Source: Bradyrhizobium paxllaeri
Lineage (GTDB): Bacteria; Pseudomonadota; Alphaproteobacteria; Rhizobiales; Xanthobacteraceae
Length of the DNA stretch: 64,000 nucleotides
Direction: 5' to 3'
Assembly: GCF_001693515.2 (NCBI RefSeq)
Contig: NZ_CP042968.1
Coordinates: 7,844,501 to 7,908,500 of the forward strand
Shown: positions 28,378 to 37,058 of the stretch, piece after piece
Numbering within the stretch: the first letter of the stretch is position 1
Layout of the letters: every line of letters starts with the position of its first letter
Made by a program: the position numbers and the translations under genes
Notes under the pieces: model-generated
What the model saw: the letters and a program-made list of their open reading frames with translations, nothing else
Told to the model about the DNA's origin: nothing
Database searches by the model: none

Positions 28378-29592
28378 ATGATCCGATCGAGCAAATTCGC
28401 CCTGGCATTCTTCTTTTCGCCATTCCTCGCCGTCACGGCCGCGACGACGGCCTTCGCCCAACACCCCGGCATCACGGATACCGAGATCAAGTTCGGCAAC
28501 ATCATGCCGTATAGCGGCCCGGCATCGGCACTCAGCGTCACCGGCAAGGCGTTTACAGCCTATTTCGACCTGATCAACGAGAAAGGCGGCGTCAACGGGC
28601 GCAAGCTTAACATGATCTCGCTCGACGACGGCTTCTCGCCGCCGAAGACGGTGGAGGCAACGCGCCGGCTGGTCGAGAGTGACGGCGTCGCCTTCATGTT
28701 CGGCACCATGGGCACCGCGCCGAGTTCGGCGACCGCGAAATATCTCAACGGCGCCAAGGTGCCGCATCTGTTCCTGATCAGCTCCGCTTCGAAATGGAAC
28801 GACCCGGTCAACCAGCCCTGGCTGATGGCGCTGCCCTGGGCGCCGAATTATGTCGAGGAAGCCGGCATCGAGGTGCGCTTCGCTCGCGCCAAGAATCCCA
28901 ATGCGCGCTTTGCGATCCTTTATCAGAACGACGACGCCGGAAAGGATTATCTGCGCGGCGTCAGGCAGGCGCTCGGTGCGGACGCCGACAAGGTGATCGC
29001 CATGGCTGCGAGTTTCGAGGTAGCGGATCCCACGGTGGATTCGCAGATCCTCACGCTCGCCAACACCAAGGCCGACGTGTTCCTGATCTACAGCGTGACG
29101 CCGCGGGCGTGCGCGCAGGCGATCCGAAAGGCGCACGAGACCGGCTGGCGGCCGATGCGCTTCATCTCCTCAGGCTGCGCCAACAAGGAATTGGTGATGG
29201 TGCCGGCGGGGCTTGAAGCGGCAACCGGCATCATGTCGGTCGGAGCGCTCAAACCCTATTCGAGTGACTCCACCGATTCCGACCTGGTCGCCTACCGGGA
29301 ATTCATGAAGGCAAGGCTGCCCAATATCGATCCGGCCAATCTGGCGGCCGGCTATGGTTACATGGTGGCGCAGGCATTGGTCGTGGTGCTGACTCAGTGC
29401 AAGAACAACCTCAGTCGCGAAAACATCATGGCGCAGGCGGCCAACCTCAAGGACGTATCGCTGCCGATGCTGATGCCCGGCGTCAAGCTCAACACCTCGC
29501 CAAACGACTACCGTCCAATCAAGGATGGCTATATGGTCGAGTTTCGCGACAACCAGTTCACCGTGATCAGCGAATTGCTTCGCGGCTCCTGA
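28378..29592 (+). CDS. ABC transporter substrate-binding protein, LivK family
   Basis: 404 residues. The signal peptide spans about residues 1-28 (MIRSSKFALAFFFSPFLA...TAFAQ) and the mature part starts HPGITDTEIKFGNIMPYSGP. It shows the type I periplasmic binding fold, with INEKGGVNGRKLNMISLDDG typical of Liv and aromatic-acid binding members. ATG 28378 is preceded by GGGGAGG. It is divergent from the acyl-CoA catabolic block, so it may capture the substrate or a precursor, though permease genes are not in the window. It lies tail to tail with the TetR gene. Confidence 0.9.
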   Translation: MIRSSKFALAFFFSPFLAVTAATTAFAQHPGITDTEIKFGNIMPYSGPASALSVTGKAFTAYFDLINEKGGVNGRKLNMISLDDGFSPPKTVEATRRLVESDGVAFMFGTMGTAPSSATAKYLNGAKVPHLFLISSASKWNDPVNQPWLMALPWAPNYVEEAGIEVRFARAKNPNARFAILYQNDDAGKDYLRGVRQALGADADKVIAMAASFEVADPTVDSQILTLANTKADVFLIYSVTPRACAQAIRKAHETGWRPMRFISSGCANKELVMVPAGLEAATGIMSVGALKPYSSDSTDSDLVAYREFMKARLPNIDPANLAAGYGYMVAQALVVVLTQCKNNLSRENIMAQAANLKDVSLPMLMPGVKLNTSPNDYRPIKDGYMVEFRDNQFTVISELLRGS

Positions 29593-29605
29593 ACTGGCGG
29601 CAGGG

Positions 29606-30259
29606 TCAGACCTTGCCGTCTCGCGTCTTATCAAGAGAGATGCCCAGCCCCGCCAGGTGTGTATCCACGAATTGCGCCAACTGTTGGCGCAGCTTTTCCG
29701 GCGGCACCGCGACCATTCGCTCTTCCAGGCCGAGCGAAATGATGCCGTGCACGGCGGAGAACATCATCCGCGCCAGCAACGCCACCTCTTCCGGATTTCG
29801 GTCGGGCAAGAGCCGGACCATCGGCTCATGCATCAGAGCAAACGCCTGCATCACCATCTTCAGGATGTCTTCGGGGAAAGGCCGGTCGTCTTCCATCCGA
29901 TGCTCGAACAGCGCGCGCAGAAGATTGGCGTGATCGGCCGCGAATGTCAGGTAGGCCTCGGCCAATCCGTGGAGTTGGCGGACCGGGTCTTCGGCAGGGA
30001 CCGCGACCAGGCGGGCGGTCAGAGCCTGAACCGTCTCGCGATTAACGGTCAGGATCAGGCCGTCGAAGTCTCCAAACTCGTTATAGACGCTCCCGATCGA
30101 GCAATCGGCGGCCTCGGCGACATCCCGAACCTTCAATGATCTCAATCCATTAGCGGCAATTATGCCCCGTGCGGTCTCGATCATGAGATGGCGCCGCAAA
30201 GTTTTTTTGCGGTCCCGCAAAGATTCTTCTTGAGCATTGCTCACGTTTGGCCTATACAT
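29606..30259 (-). CDS. TetR/AcrR-family transcriptional regulator
   Basis: About 217 residues. The N-terminal HTH reads ARGIIAANGLRSLKVRDVAEAADCSIGSVYNEF, a textbook TetR DNA-binding motif, and is followed by an all-helical ligand and dimer domain with no close recognisable signature. The start is uncertain. ATG 30259 has no ribosome site, and a GTG 15 bases inside (30244) has AGG nearby. Two matching palindromes flank the start, so it probably represses itself and the divergent small-protein/LplT-PlsC-Aas genes. The ligand is plausibly an acyl-CoA or fatty acid, by context only. Confidence 0.88.
   Translation of the reverse strand: MYRPNVSNAQEESLRDRKKTLRRHLMIETARGIIAANGLRSLKVRDVAEAADCSIGSVYNEFGDFDGLILTVNRETVQALTARLVAVPAEDPVRQLHGLAEAYLTFAADHANLLRALFEHRMEDDRPFPEDILKMVMQAFALMHEPMVRLLPDRNPEEVALLARMMFSAVHGIISLGLEERMVAVPPEKLRQQLAQFVDTHLAGLGISLDKTRDGKV
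30231..30243. promoter_or_regulatory. Candidate TetR operator 1 (TGAGCA-T-TGCTCA)
   Basis: A perfect 13-base palindrome with the same TGARCA-N-TGYTCA form as the one at 30262-30274. The centres are 31 bases apart, close to three helical turns, so two dimers could bind on one face. This copy lies inside the first codons of the TetR gene. Confidence 0.6.
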
Positions 30260-30261
30260 TT

Positions 30262-30274
30262 TGAACAATGTTCA
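30262..30274. promoter_or_regulatory. Candidate TetR operator 2 (TGAACA-A-TGTTCA)
   Basis: A perfect 13-base palindrome just upstream of the TetR start, within the 39-base gap before the divergent small gene at 30299. It matches operator 1 in form. The position suits control of both directions. No clear -35/-10 pair could be assigned. Confidence 0.62.
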
Positions 30275-30298
30275 TTTTCAACCCCGGAGGATACCCAA

Positions 30299-30541
30299 AT
30301 GCAAACCCTCGTTTCTCAGCTGACCACCACTTTCGTCGACGATGCCATCGAACTCGTGAAGGGATTTGGCAAGGTTATCGTCCACATCGCCACCGCGCCG
30401 ATCGAGCGCATTGCCAATGCCTGCGACGTCGGCGGGGTTCTGACCCGCCGGCAATCGGCGCGTCGCCAGCGCGCGACGCCCTATCGTGCTCGCGGCCTGC
30501 GGAAGCTCTCGCCGTTCGCTTCGCTCCACCATTTGACCTGA
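30299..30541 (+). CDS. Small hypothetical protein (80 residues)
   Basis: Not recognised. ATG 30299 has CCGGAGG with 7 bases spacing, a strong start. The N-terminal half has an amphipathic, mostly helical pattern (TTTFVDDAIELVKGFGKVIV), and the C-terminal half is Arg-rich (TRRQSARRQRATPYRARG). There is no signal peptide or cysteine pattern of note. It is the first gene after the paired TetR operators and precedes the LplT-PlsC-Aas fusion, so it is probably in the TetR regulon. A basic helical protein could bind membranes or nucleic acid; that is speculation. Confidence 0.6.
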   Translation: MQTLVSQLTTTFVDDAIELVKGFGKVIVHIATAPIERIANACDVGGVLTRRQSARRQRATPYRARGLRKLSPFASLHHLT

Positions 30542-30593
30542 GGCGCGGCCATTTTGCTTCAAATGTGTCTCCGTTCGTAAGAAAGGGGTCACT

Positions 30594-30779
30594 ATGCCGC
30601 AGCAAAGCCTCCACCACGTCCCGCGCACCAATGTCCGGATAACTTTCCGTACAACCTTTCAATGCAAGCGTGCCCGGCGACCACTTCGCGCATTCGCCAC
30701 ACCTTTCACGCGACCGACGACGCTCACGTTAGCAGCTCACGATTTGCAGACCACATCCGGGATTGCCCGGCCGAAGTAA
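30594..30779 (+). CDS. Possible small basic protein (61 residues)
   Basis: Not recognised. ATG 30594 follows GAAAGGGG at a workable distance, and the frame ends 12 bases before the LplT-PlsC-Aas gene. The product is basic and rich in Arg, Thr and Pro, without a clear fold. It may be a real small gene or just leader sequence of the large gene. Confidence 0.3.
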   Translation: MPQQSLHHVPRTNVRITFRTTFQCKRARRPLRAFATPFTRPTTLTLAAHDLQTTSGIARPK

Positions 30780-30791
30780 CAGGAAATAGTC

Positions 30792-33700
30792 ATGATCAGG
30801 GAATTGCTGTCCTCTCGCCGCTTCGCCCCGCTGTTCTGGTCGCAATTCTGCTCGGCATTGAACGACAATGTGCTGAAGAATGCACTCGTCATCATGCTGC
30901 TCTATGGCGTGGCCACTGAGGAGGGCGCTCCACTGGTGACGTTGGCCGGTGCGGCCTTCATCTTTCCCTTTTTCGTGCTGTCAGCGCTCGGCGGCGAACT
31001 GGCCGACAAATTCGTCAAAATGAACGTCGCGCGACGCCTGAAGTTCGCCGAAATATTTGCCGCCTGCTTTGCGGCCGCCGGCTTCTACATGCATTCGATC
31101 CCACTGCTGTTCGTGGCGCTGGCGCTGTTCGGCGTGATAGCCGCGCTGTTCGGCCCGGTGAAATACGCGATCCTTCCCGACCAGCTATCGGTTTCGGAAC
31201 TCGCAAGCGGCAACGCCCTCGTCGAGGGCGCGACCTTCATGGCGATCTTGATCGGCACGATCGCCGGCGGTGTGTTCGTTGCAGGCGCCTCGCATATGGC
31301 GTGGATTTGCCTGGCCGTGGTCGGGCTGTCGATCCTGTCCTGGGCGTTCGCGGCCCGTATCCCCGTGACCCAGCCGTCCGCGCCTGATCTCTTGATCACA
31401 GCCAATCCTTGGACCTCCACGGTTCGTCTTTTGAAGACGCTCTACGCCGAACCGCGCCTGTGGGACGGCATGATCATCGTGTCCTGGTTCTGGATGGTCG
31501 GCGCGATTGTGCTGTCGCTGCTGCCCGCGCTGGTCAAAGGCGGCGTCGGCGGCACCGAAGGCGTCGTGACGATCTGCCTCGCCGTGTTCGCGATCGGCAT
31601 TGCTGCGGGCTCGCTGTTTGCCGCGCAGCTCAGCCACGACCGCCCGAATCTCGCGCTGGTGCCGATCGGCGCGATCGTGATGGGTATCGTCGGCCTCGAT
31701 CTGGCATGGGCCATCGGAAGCACGGTGCGCGGTGTAGACGTAACAGCCGCTGCATTCATCACCTCTTTTGCCGGTGTCCGGATGCTGGTCGACTTCTTCC
31801 TGTTCGCGTTTGGCGGCGGCTTGTTCGTGGTACCGTCCTTCGCTGCGGTCCAGGCATGGTCTGCGCCGTCGGAGCGGGCCCGCGTGATCGCGGCCGGCAA
31901 CGTGCTGCAGGCTGCCTTCATGGTGGTCGGCTCATTGCTCGTCGCGGGCTTGCAGGCGGTTGGCCTTCCGGTCGCCTGGATCTTCTTCGGCCTTGCGATC
32001 GCAAGCTTTGGCTCGGTCTGGTTCGTGCTCGGCAAATGGGGCCGCGAAGGCGTGCGCGACTTCGGCGCGCTGCTGTTTCGTGCGCTGTTCCGCGTCGAGG
32101 TCCGCGGCATGGAGAATCTGCCGCCGGCCGGCACCCGCATGCTGATCGCGCCGAACCATGTCAGCCTGATCGATGGCCCGCTGTTGCATGCAACGCTGCC
32201 GATCGACGCCAGCTTTGCCGTCGACACCGGGATCTCCAAGGCGTGGTGGGCGAAGCCGTTCCTGAAGCTGATCAAGCACTACACCATGGATCCGACCAAG
32301 CCGCTGGCGGCGCGCGACCTGATCAAGCTGGTGGCATCGGGCGAGCCGGTGGTGATTTTCCCGGAGGGGCGCATCACCGTCTCGGGTTCGCTGATGAAGG
32401 TTTACGACGGCACTGCGATGATCGCCGACAAGGCCGATGCGGTCGTTGTGCCCGTCCGCATCGAAGGCGCGCAGCGTTCGCGTCTGAGCTACCTCAAGAA
32501 TGGCGAGATCAAGCGCTCGTGGTTCCCCAAGGTGACGATCACGATCCTGCCGCAGGTGAAATTGTCGATCGACCCATCGTTGAAGGGCAAGATCCGCCGC
32601 AACGCGGCAGGCGCCGCGCTGCAGGACGTCATGATCGACGCCGTGGTCAGGAACGCGATGCTCGACCACACCCTGTTCGAAGCGCTGGCGCATGCCCACC
32701 GCGATCGCGATACCGGCAAGCCGATCATCGAGGACGCGCTCGGCACCAAACTAACCTATGGCAAAATGATCCTCGGCGCCCAGGTGTTGAGCCGCAAGCT
32801 CGAGCAGGGCACCAGAGCCGGCGAAAATGTCGGCGTGCTGCTGCCGAATTCGGCCGGCGTCGCCGTCGTGTTCATGGCGCTTCAGACCATCGGCCGCGTG
32901 CCGGCGATGCTCAATTTCTCCGCCGGCCCGGTCAACGTGCTGGCGGCGATGCAGGCCGCGCAAGTGAAGACCGTGCTGACCTCGAAGGCGTTTATCGAGA
33001 AGGGCAAGCTCGACAAGCTGATCGCTGCCATCGCCGGACAGGCCAGGGTCGTGTACCTGGAGGACGTGCGGGCCGGCATCGGTTCGCTCGACAAGGTCCG
33101 CGGACTGCTCGCCGGTACCGCGCCGCGGGTGGCGCGCAAGGCGGACGATCCGGCGGTGGTCCTGTTCACATCGGGCTCGGAAGGCACGCCCAAGGGTGTC
33201 GTGCTCTCCCATCGCAACATCCTGGCCAATGCGGCCCAGGCGCTGGCGCGGGTCGATGCCAATGCCCATGACAAGGTATTCAACGTGCTTCCCGTGTTCC
33301 ACTCCTTTGGCCTGACGGGGGGAATGATGATGCCGATGCTGGCCGGCATTCCAATCTTCATGTACCCGTCGCCGCTGCATTACCGGATCGTACCGGAACT
33401 GATCTACCAGACCGGCGCCACCATCCTGTTCGGCACCGATACCTTCCTCTCCGGCTATGCGCGCTCGGCCCATGCCTACGACTTCCGCACCTTGCGTCTC
33501 GTGATCGCCGGCGCGGAAGCGGTGAAGGACCGCACACGGCAAGTCTATATGGAGCGCTACGGCATCCGCATCCTCGAGGGTTACGGCGTCACCGAGACCG
33601 CGCCCGTGCTCGCGATGAACACGCCGATGGCGAATCGGCCGGGCACCGTCGGCCGGCTGTCGCCGCTGATGGAAGCCCGCCTCGATCCCGTTCCCGGAAT

Positions 33701-34223
33701 CGAGGAAGGCGGGCGTCTGTCGGTGCGCGGGCCCAACGTGATGCTCGGATATCTGCGTGCGGAAAACCCCGGCGTGCTGGAGCCGCTCGCCGGCGGCTGG
33801 CACGACACCGGCGACATCGTCGCCATCGATGCGGCCGGCTTCATCGCCATCAAGGGCCGCGCCAAACGCTTCGCCAAGATTGCCGGCGAGATGGTCTCGC
33901 TGTCGGCGGTCGAAGCCATGGCCGCAGCGCTGTGGCCACAGGCGATGTCGGTTGCGGTGTCTATTCCCGATGCACGCAAGGGCGAGCGGATCGTGCTCCT
34001 GACCACGCAGAAGGATGCCGAGCGCTCGGCTATGCAGCGCCAGGCCAAGACCGTCGGCGCGTCCGAACTGGCAGTGCCGGCGGATATCCGCGTGGTCGGC
34101 AACGTGCCACTGCTGGGCTCCGGCAAGACCGACTATGTCGGCGCGACCAACCTCGCCAAGGAGCTTGCGACGCCAGCCGAGCCGGTGCGGCAACAGGAGG
34201 TTGCTGAAGAGGAAGTCGCATAA
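30792..34223 (+). CDS. LplT-PlsC-Aas fusion: lysophospholipid transporter + acyltransferase + acyl-ACP synthetase
   Basis: 1143 residues, three modules. Residues 1-420 form a major-facilitator-type transporter (SQFCSALNDNVLKNALV is the LplT-like first helix). Residues about 430-620 are a PlsC-type acyltransferase with the HX4D motif in NHVSLIDG near 454 and FPEGRIT near 523. Residues about 640-1120 are an AMP-binding acyl-ACP/acyl-CoA synthetase with LFTSGSEGTPKGV near 791 and EGYGVTETAPV near 930. In enterobacteria LplT and Aas are separate genes that flip and reacylate lysophospholipids; here they are joined. The role would be inner-membrane phospholipid repair. The upstream TetR and its operators probably regulate it. 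Confidence 0.9.
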   Translation: MIRELLSSRRFAPLFWSQFCSALNDNVLKNALVIMLLYGVATEEGAPLVTLAGAAFIFPFFVLSALGGELADKFVKMNVARRLKFAEIFAACFAAAGFYMHSIPLLFVALALFGVIAALFGPVKYAILPDQLSVSELASGNALVEGATFMAILIGTIAGGVFVAGASHMAWICLAVVGLSILSWAFAARIPVTQPSAPDLLITANPWTSTVRLLKTLYAEPRLWDGMIIVSWFWMVGAIVLSLLPALVKGGVGGTEGVVTICLAVFAIGIAAGSLFAAQLSHDRPNLALVPIGAIVMGIVGLDLAWAIGSTVRGVDVTAAAFITSFAGVRMLVDFFLFAFGGGLFVVPSFAAVQAWSAPSERARVIAAGNVLQAAFMVVGSLLVAGLQAVGLPVAWIFFGLAIASFGSVWFVLGKWGREGVRDFGALLFRALFRVEVRGMENLPPAGTRMLIAPNHVSLIDGPLLHATLPIDASFAVDTGISKAWWAKPFLKLIKHYTMDPTKPLAARDLIKLVASGEPVVIFPEGRITVSGSLMKVYDGTAMIADKADAVVVPVRIEGAQRSRLSYLKNGEIKRSWFPKVTITILPQVKLSIDPSLKGKIRRNAAGAALQDVMIDAVVRNAMLDHTLFEALAHAHRDRDTGKPIIEDALGTKLTYGKMILGAQVLSRKLEQGTRAGENVGVLLPNSAGVAVVFMALQTIGRVPAMLNFSAGPVNVLAAMQAAQVKTVLTSKAFIEKGKLDKLIAAIAGQARVVYLEDVRAGIGSLDKVRGLLAGTAPRVARKADDPAVVLFTSGSEGTPKGVVLSHRNILANAAQALARVDANAHDKVFNVLPVFHSFGLTGGMMMPMLAGIPIFMYPSPLHYRIVPELIYQTGATILFGTDTFLSGYARSAHAYDFRTLRLVIAGAEAVKDRTRQVYMERYGIRILEGYGVTETAPVLAMNTPMANRPGTVGRLSPLMEARLDPVPGIEEGGRLSVRGPNVMLGYLRAENPGVLEPLAGGWHDTGDIVAIDAAGFIAIKGRAKRFAKIAGEMVSLSAVEAMAAALWPQAMSVAVSIPDARKGERIVLLTTQKDAERSAMQRQAKTVGASELAVPADIRVVGNVPLLGSGKTDYVGATNLAKELATPAEPVRQQEVAEEEVA

Positions 34224-34434
34224 AATTATCGCGTCGCCGCGGGATCAGTGACGATCCTGCGGCGTGTCTGCCAAGGCTGGTTAGCCAAGGTCGTCGCGGC
34301 GCCGCGTGGAAATGCCCGAACAGTCCGCCCCAGCCACTCCACGCAAGACAGCATCCCTGCTGACTGCTCATCTGCTGAATGGAATGCCGTCAAGCACAAC
34401 AGGCGGCGCTAGACCGCTGGATGTGGAGGGAGAT

Positions 34435-35979
34435 GTGTCCGTACGCCATTACGACTGGATCGCGCATTTCGGCCGCCGCACGCCGGACAAGATTGCGGCC
34501 GTCGACCTCGCGAGCGACCGCCGCCTTTCCTATGGCCAGTTCAACGCGCGTATCTCGCGTCTTGCTACCCATCTGCGCGACATGCTCGGCGTCAAGCGCG
34601 GCGATCGCGTTGCCGTTCTGGCACTGAACACCACCGATACCTTAGAGGTGCAGTTCGCCTGCGGCCGCCTCGGCGCGGTGTTCCTGCCCTTGAACACACG
34701 GCTTACGGTACCCGAACTGCAGTTCATCGTTGGCGACGCCTCGCCGAGCGTGATGATCCACGACACTGATCTTGCCGAAATTGCGCTGACGGTCGCCAAG
34801 CTCTGCGAGGTGTCGTCGACACTGCTGTTGGGCGCAGGTGGCAGCTATGAAGCTGCGATCGCCGCCTCGAAACCACTCGACAAATTCGAACCCGTCACCC
34901 ACGACGATATCTCGACCATCATGTACACGTCAGGCACGACGGGCCTGCCCAAGGGGGCGATCATCACCCATGGCATGACGTTCTGGAACTGCGTCAATCT
35001 CGGCGGGCCCGCCTATGTCTCGCCGTCGACGGTGCTGCTCACCGTGCTGCCGCTGTTTCATACCGGCGGGCTCAATTGCTACACCAACCCGGTGCTGCAT
35101 GCCGGCGGCACCGTGCTGATCATGCGCGCGTTCGATCCCGGTGTGGCGCTGCAACTGATCAGCGATCCCGCTCGCGGCATTACCCAGTTCTTCGGCGTGC
35201 CGTCGATCTACCAGTTCATGGCGCAGCATCCGTCGTTCGCGACGTCCGATTTCAGCCGCCTCGTGATCGGCGGCGTCGGCGGCGCGCCGATGCCGGTACC
35301 GCTCCTGAAAGTGTGGGAAGAGCGCGGCGTCGCTCTCCAGCAGGGATATGGCATGACCGAAACGTCGCCGGCGGTGCTGGCGCTCGACCGCGAAGACGCC
35401 GCGCGCAAGGCCGGTTCATCCGGCAAGCCGGTGCTGCATACGGAAGTACGGATCGTGCGCCCCGACGGAACAGATGCGGATGTCGGCGAGCTCGGCGAAC
35501 TCTGGGTCAGGGGACCGAACGTCACGCCCGGCTACTGGAACCGGCCGGACGCCAACCAGTCATCCTTCACCGACGGCTGGCTGCACACCGGCGACGCCAC
35601 GCGTATCGATGAAGAGGGCTTCTACTACATCGTGGACCGCTGGAAGGACATGTACATTTCCGGCGGCGAGAACGTCTATCCGGCCGAAGTCGAGAGCGTG
35701 CTGCATCAGCTTCCCGCGATTGCCGAGGCTGCCATCATCGGCGTGCCCAACGAGCAGTGGGGCGAGGTCGGCATGGCGATCGTGGCGGTGAAGCCCGGCC
35801 ATACGCTGACGCCGGCCGAAATTCACGCCCATTGCGCGGCAAATCTGGCGCGGTTCAAATGCCCAAGGCTGATCGAGTTCGTCGACGCGCTGCCGCGCAA
35901 TGCGACGGGAAAGATTCACAAGCCGACGCTGCGACAGAAATTCAACGCGCCAAAGGCGACGGACAAGCTGGCGTCGTAA
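34435..35979 (+). CDS. Long-chain acyl-CoA synthetase (FadD-like, ANL superfamily)
   Basis: About 514 residues. Motifs are MYTSGTTGLPKGAI near residue 163, QGYGMTETSPAV near 303, GWLHTGDATRIDEEGFYYIVDRWKDM near 380-405 and the C-terminal NATGKIHKPTLRQ with the catalytic Lys. An in-frame start at 34306 would add 43 residues that lack a ribosome site. GTG 34435 has GGAGG six bases away and begins SVRHYDWIAHFGRRTPDK, the normal family N-terminus, so I prefer it. It lies 211 bases after the LplT-PlsC-Aas gene. Probable role: activation of fatty or aryl-alkyl acids to CoA esters. Confidence 0.88.
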   Translation: MSVRHYDWIAHFGRRTPDKIAAVDLASDRRLSYGQFNARISRLATHLRDMLGVKRGDRVAVLALNTTDTLEVQFACGRLGAVFLPLNTRLTVPELQFIVGDASPSVMIHDTDLAEIALTVAKLCEVSSTLLLGAGGSYEAAIAASKPLDKFEPVTHDDISTIMYTSGTTGLPKGAIITHGMTFWNCVNLGGPAYVSPSTVLLTVLPLFHTGGLNCYTNPVLHAGGTVLIMRAFDPGVALQLISDPARGITQFFGVPSIYQFMAQHPSFATSDFSRLVIGGVGGAPMPVPLLKVWEERGVALQQGYGMTETSPAVLALDREDAARKAGSSGKPVLHTEVRIVRPDGTDADVGELGELWVRGPNVTPGYWNRPDANQSSFTDGWLHTGDATRIDEEGFYYIVDRWKDMYISGGENVYPAEVESVLHQLPAIAEAAIIGVPNEQWGEVGMAIVAVKPGHTLTPAEIHAHCAANLARFKCPRLIEFVDALPRNATGKIHKPTLRQKFNAPKATDKLAS

Positions 35980-35985
35980 CGCCTT

Positions 35986-36087
35986 GTCATGCCCCGCGAA
36001 GGCGGGGCATCCAGTAACCACCGGCAGAAGTGATTGAACCGAACCGCCGCGGCGTACTGGATCGTCCGCATTCGCGGACGATGACGG
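35986..36087. repeat. Family D palindromic repeat (GTCATGCCCCGCGAAGGCGGGGCATCC)
   Basis: A pair of hairpins: ATGCCCCGCGAAGGCGGGGCAT at 35988-36009, and further inside CGTCCGCATTCGCGGACG near 36063-36080. ACTGGAT/ATCCAGT arms face each other. It starts 7 bases after the FadD-like stop and fills the gap to the convergent regulator gene. It could serve as a two-way terminator. It is the only copy of this family seen in the window. Confidence 0.7.
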
Positions 36088-36105
36088 GCGGGGGATTAGA
36101 TAGAA

Positions 36106-36870
36106 CTATCCCTGCATGAACAGCGCAAACGATTCATCCGTCGTTCGCCGCAAATGCTGGCGGTACAGCGCGAAATTGGGATCGTCGGACGAAATCCTGC
36201 CAAAGGTCGGGTTAGCCACCATCTTGATCGGCAGATAGGCGATAGGCGCCGCGATCGGCGTCAGCAACGAGCCGCGCCCCGCGAGCAGCGTCGTGATGAT
36301 CCCGTACATCTCGCCCGAAATCGCCAGGTGCGCCACCGTGATCAGGCGATGCTGGCCATGCCGGTTGGTGACGAGATAAATGTGTCTCGACTGGTTCGGC
36401 ACCGCGACTTCGCCGAACTGGGTGAACGCTGCGTCCTGCCGCTCGCTCTCGTGAAACACCAGCGATGACGCCGCGGCATCCCAGGTGATCTCGGTGCGAT
36501 AGGCGAAGATTGCGTCCTTGTCGCCGAACGACGGACGCACCGTGACATAGGTTCCTTCGATCCACGCCACCGCGCGGCGCGAATAGGCGCCGAGGCTATC
36601 GGGCGCAACCTCGCCGTTGACGGCAGCGACAGGCGCAGGCGCCTCCGGCATCTTGCGCAGGGAAACGCCGAGCGCCTGTTCGAGGCGGACGGTGGTGGCC
36701 AGCGTGAACGGGCGGCGGCCGCCCAGCACCTTTTCCAGCGTGGAAAGGCTGAGTTTTGCCAGTTCGGCCAGAGACTGCCGGGAGATGCGGCGGCGGGCGA
36801 GCTCTTCGCGAATGGTGTCGGCAATCTGCCGGCTCTGCTCGGCGGAAAGCTGCTTGTCCGGCACTGGCAT
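36106..36870 (-). CDS. HTH-domain transcriptional regulator with C-terminal sensor-like domain
   Basis: About 254 residues. The N-terminal part has an XRE-type helix-turn-helix (RISRQSLAELAKLSLSTLEKVLGGRRPFT). The remaining 170 residues (YSRRAVAWIEGTYVTVRPSFG, then RHIYLVTNRHGQHRLITVAHL) form a beta-rich domain I cannot name. ATG 36870 has AGGG six bases upstream; ATG 36897 is an alternative without a ribosome site. It is divergent from the sortase-target gene across a 188-base gap, so it may control the sortase system. I see no known link between this regulator type and sortases. Confidence 0.78.
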   Translation of the reverse strand: MPVPDKQLSAEQSRQIADTIREELARRRISRQSLAELAKLSLSTLEKVLGGRRPFTLATTVRLEQALGVSLRKMPEAPAPVAAVNGEVAPDSLGAYSRRAVAWIEGTYVTVRPSFGDKDAIFAYRTEITWDAAASSLVFHESERQDAAFTQFGEVAVPNQSRHIYLVTNRHGQHRLITVAHLAISGEMYGIITTLLAGRGSLLTPIAAPIAYLPIKMVANPTFGRISSDDPNFALYRQHLRRTTDESFALFMQG

Positions 36871-37058
36871 CGTCATCCCTGCTTCAACTTCCGCCATTGT
36901 ACCAGACGCACAATCCATCACAAACCCGCACGAATCCGTCTCAGCTGTGGCGGCGCGCGGTGGCCGGCGACGGAACAAGGCCGATCATTCCGCTCGCGCC
37001 AAATCGCTGAATTCCACACCCTCTCACGAGCGAAATCGCCGTTCGGGAGTTGCACGAC

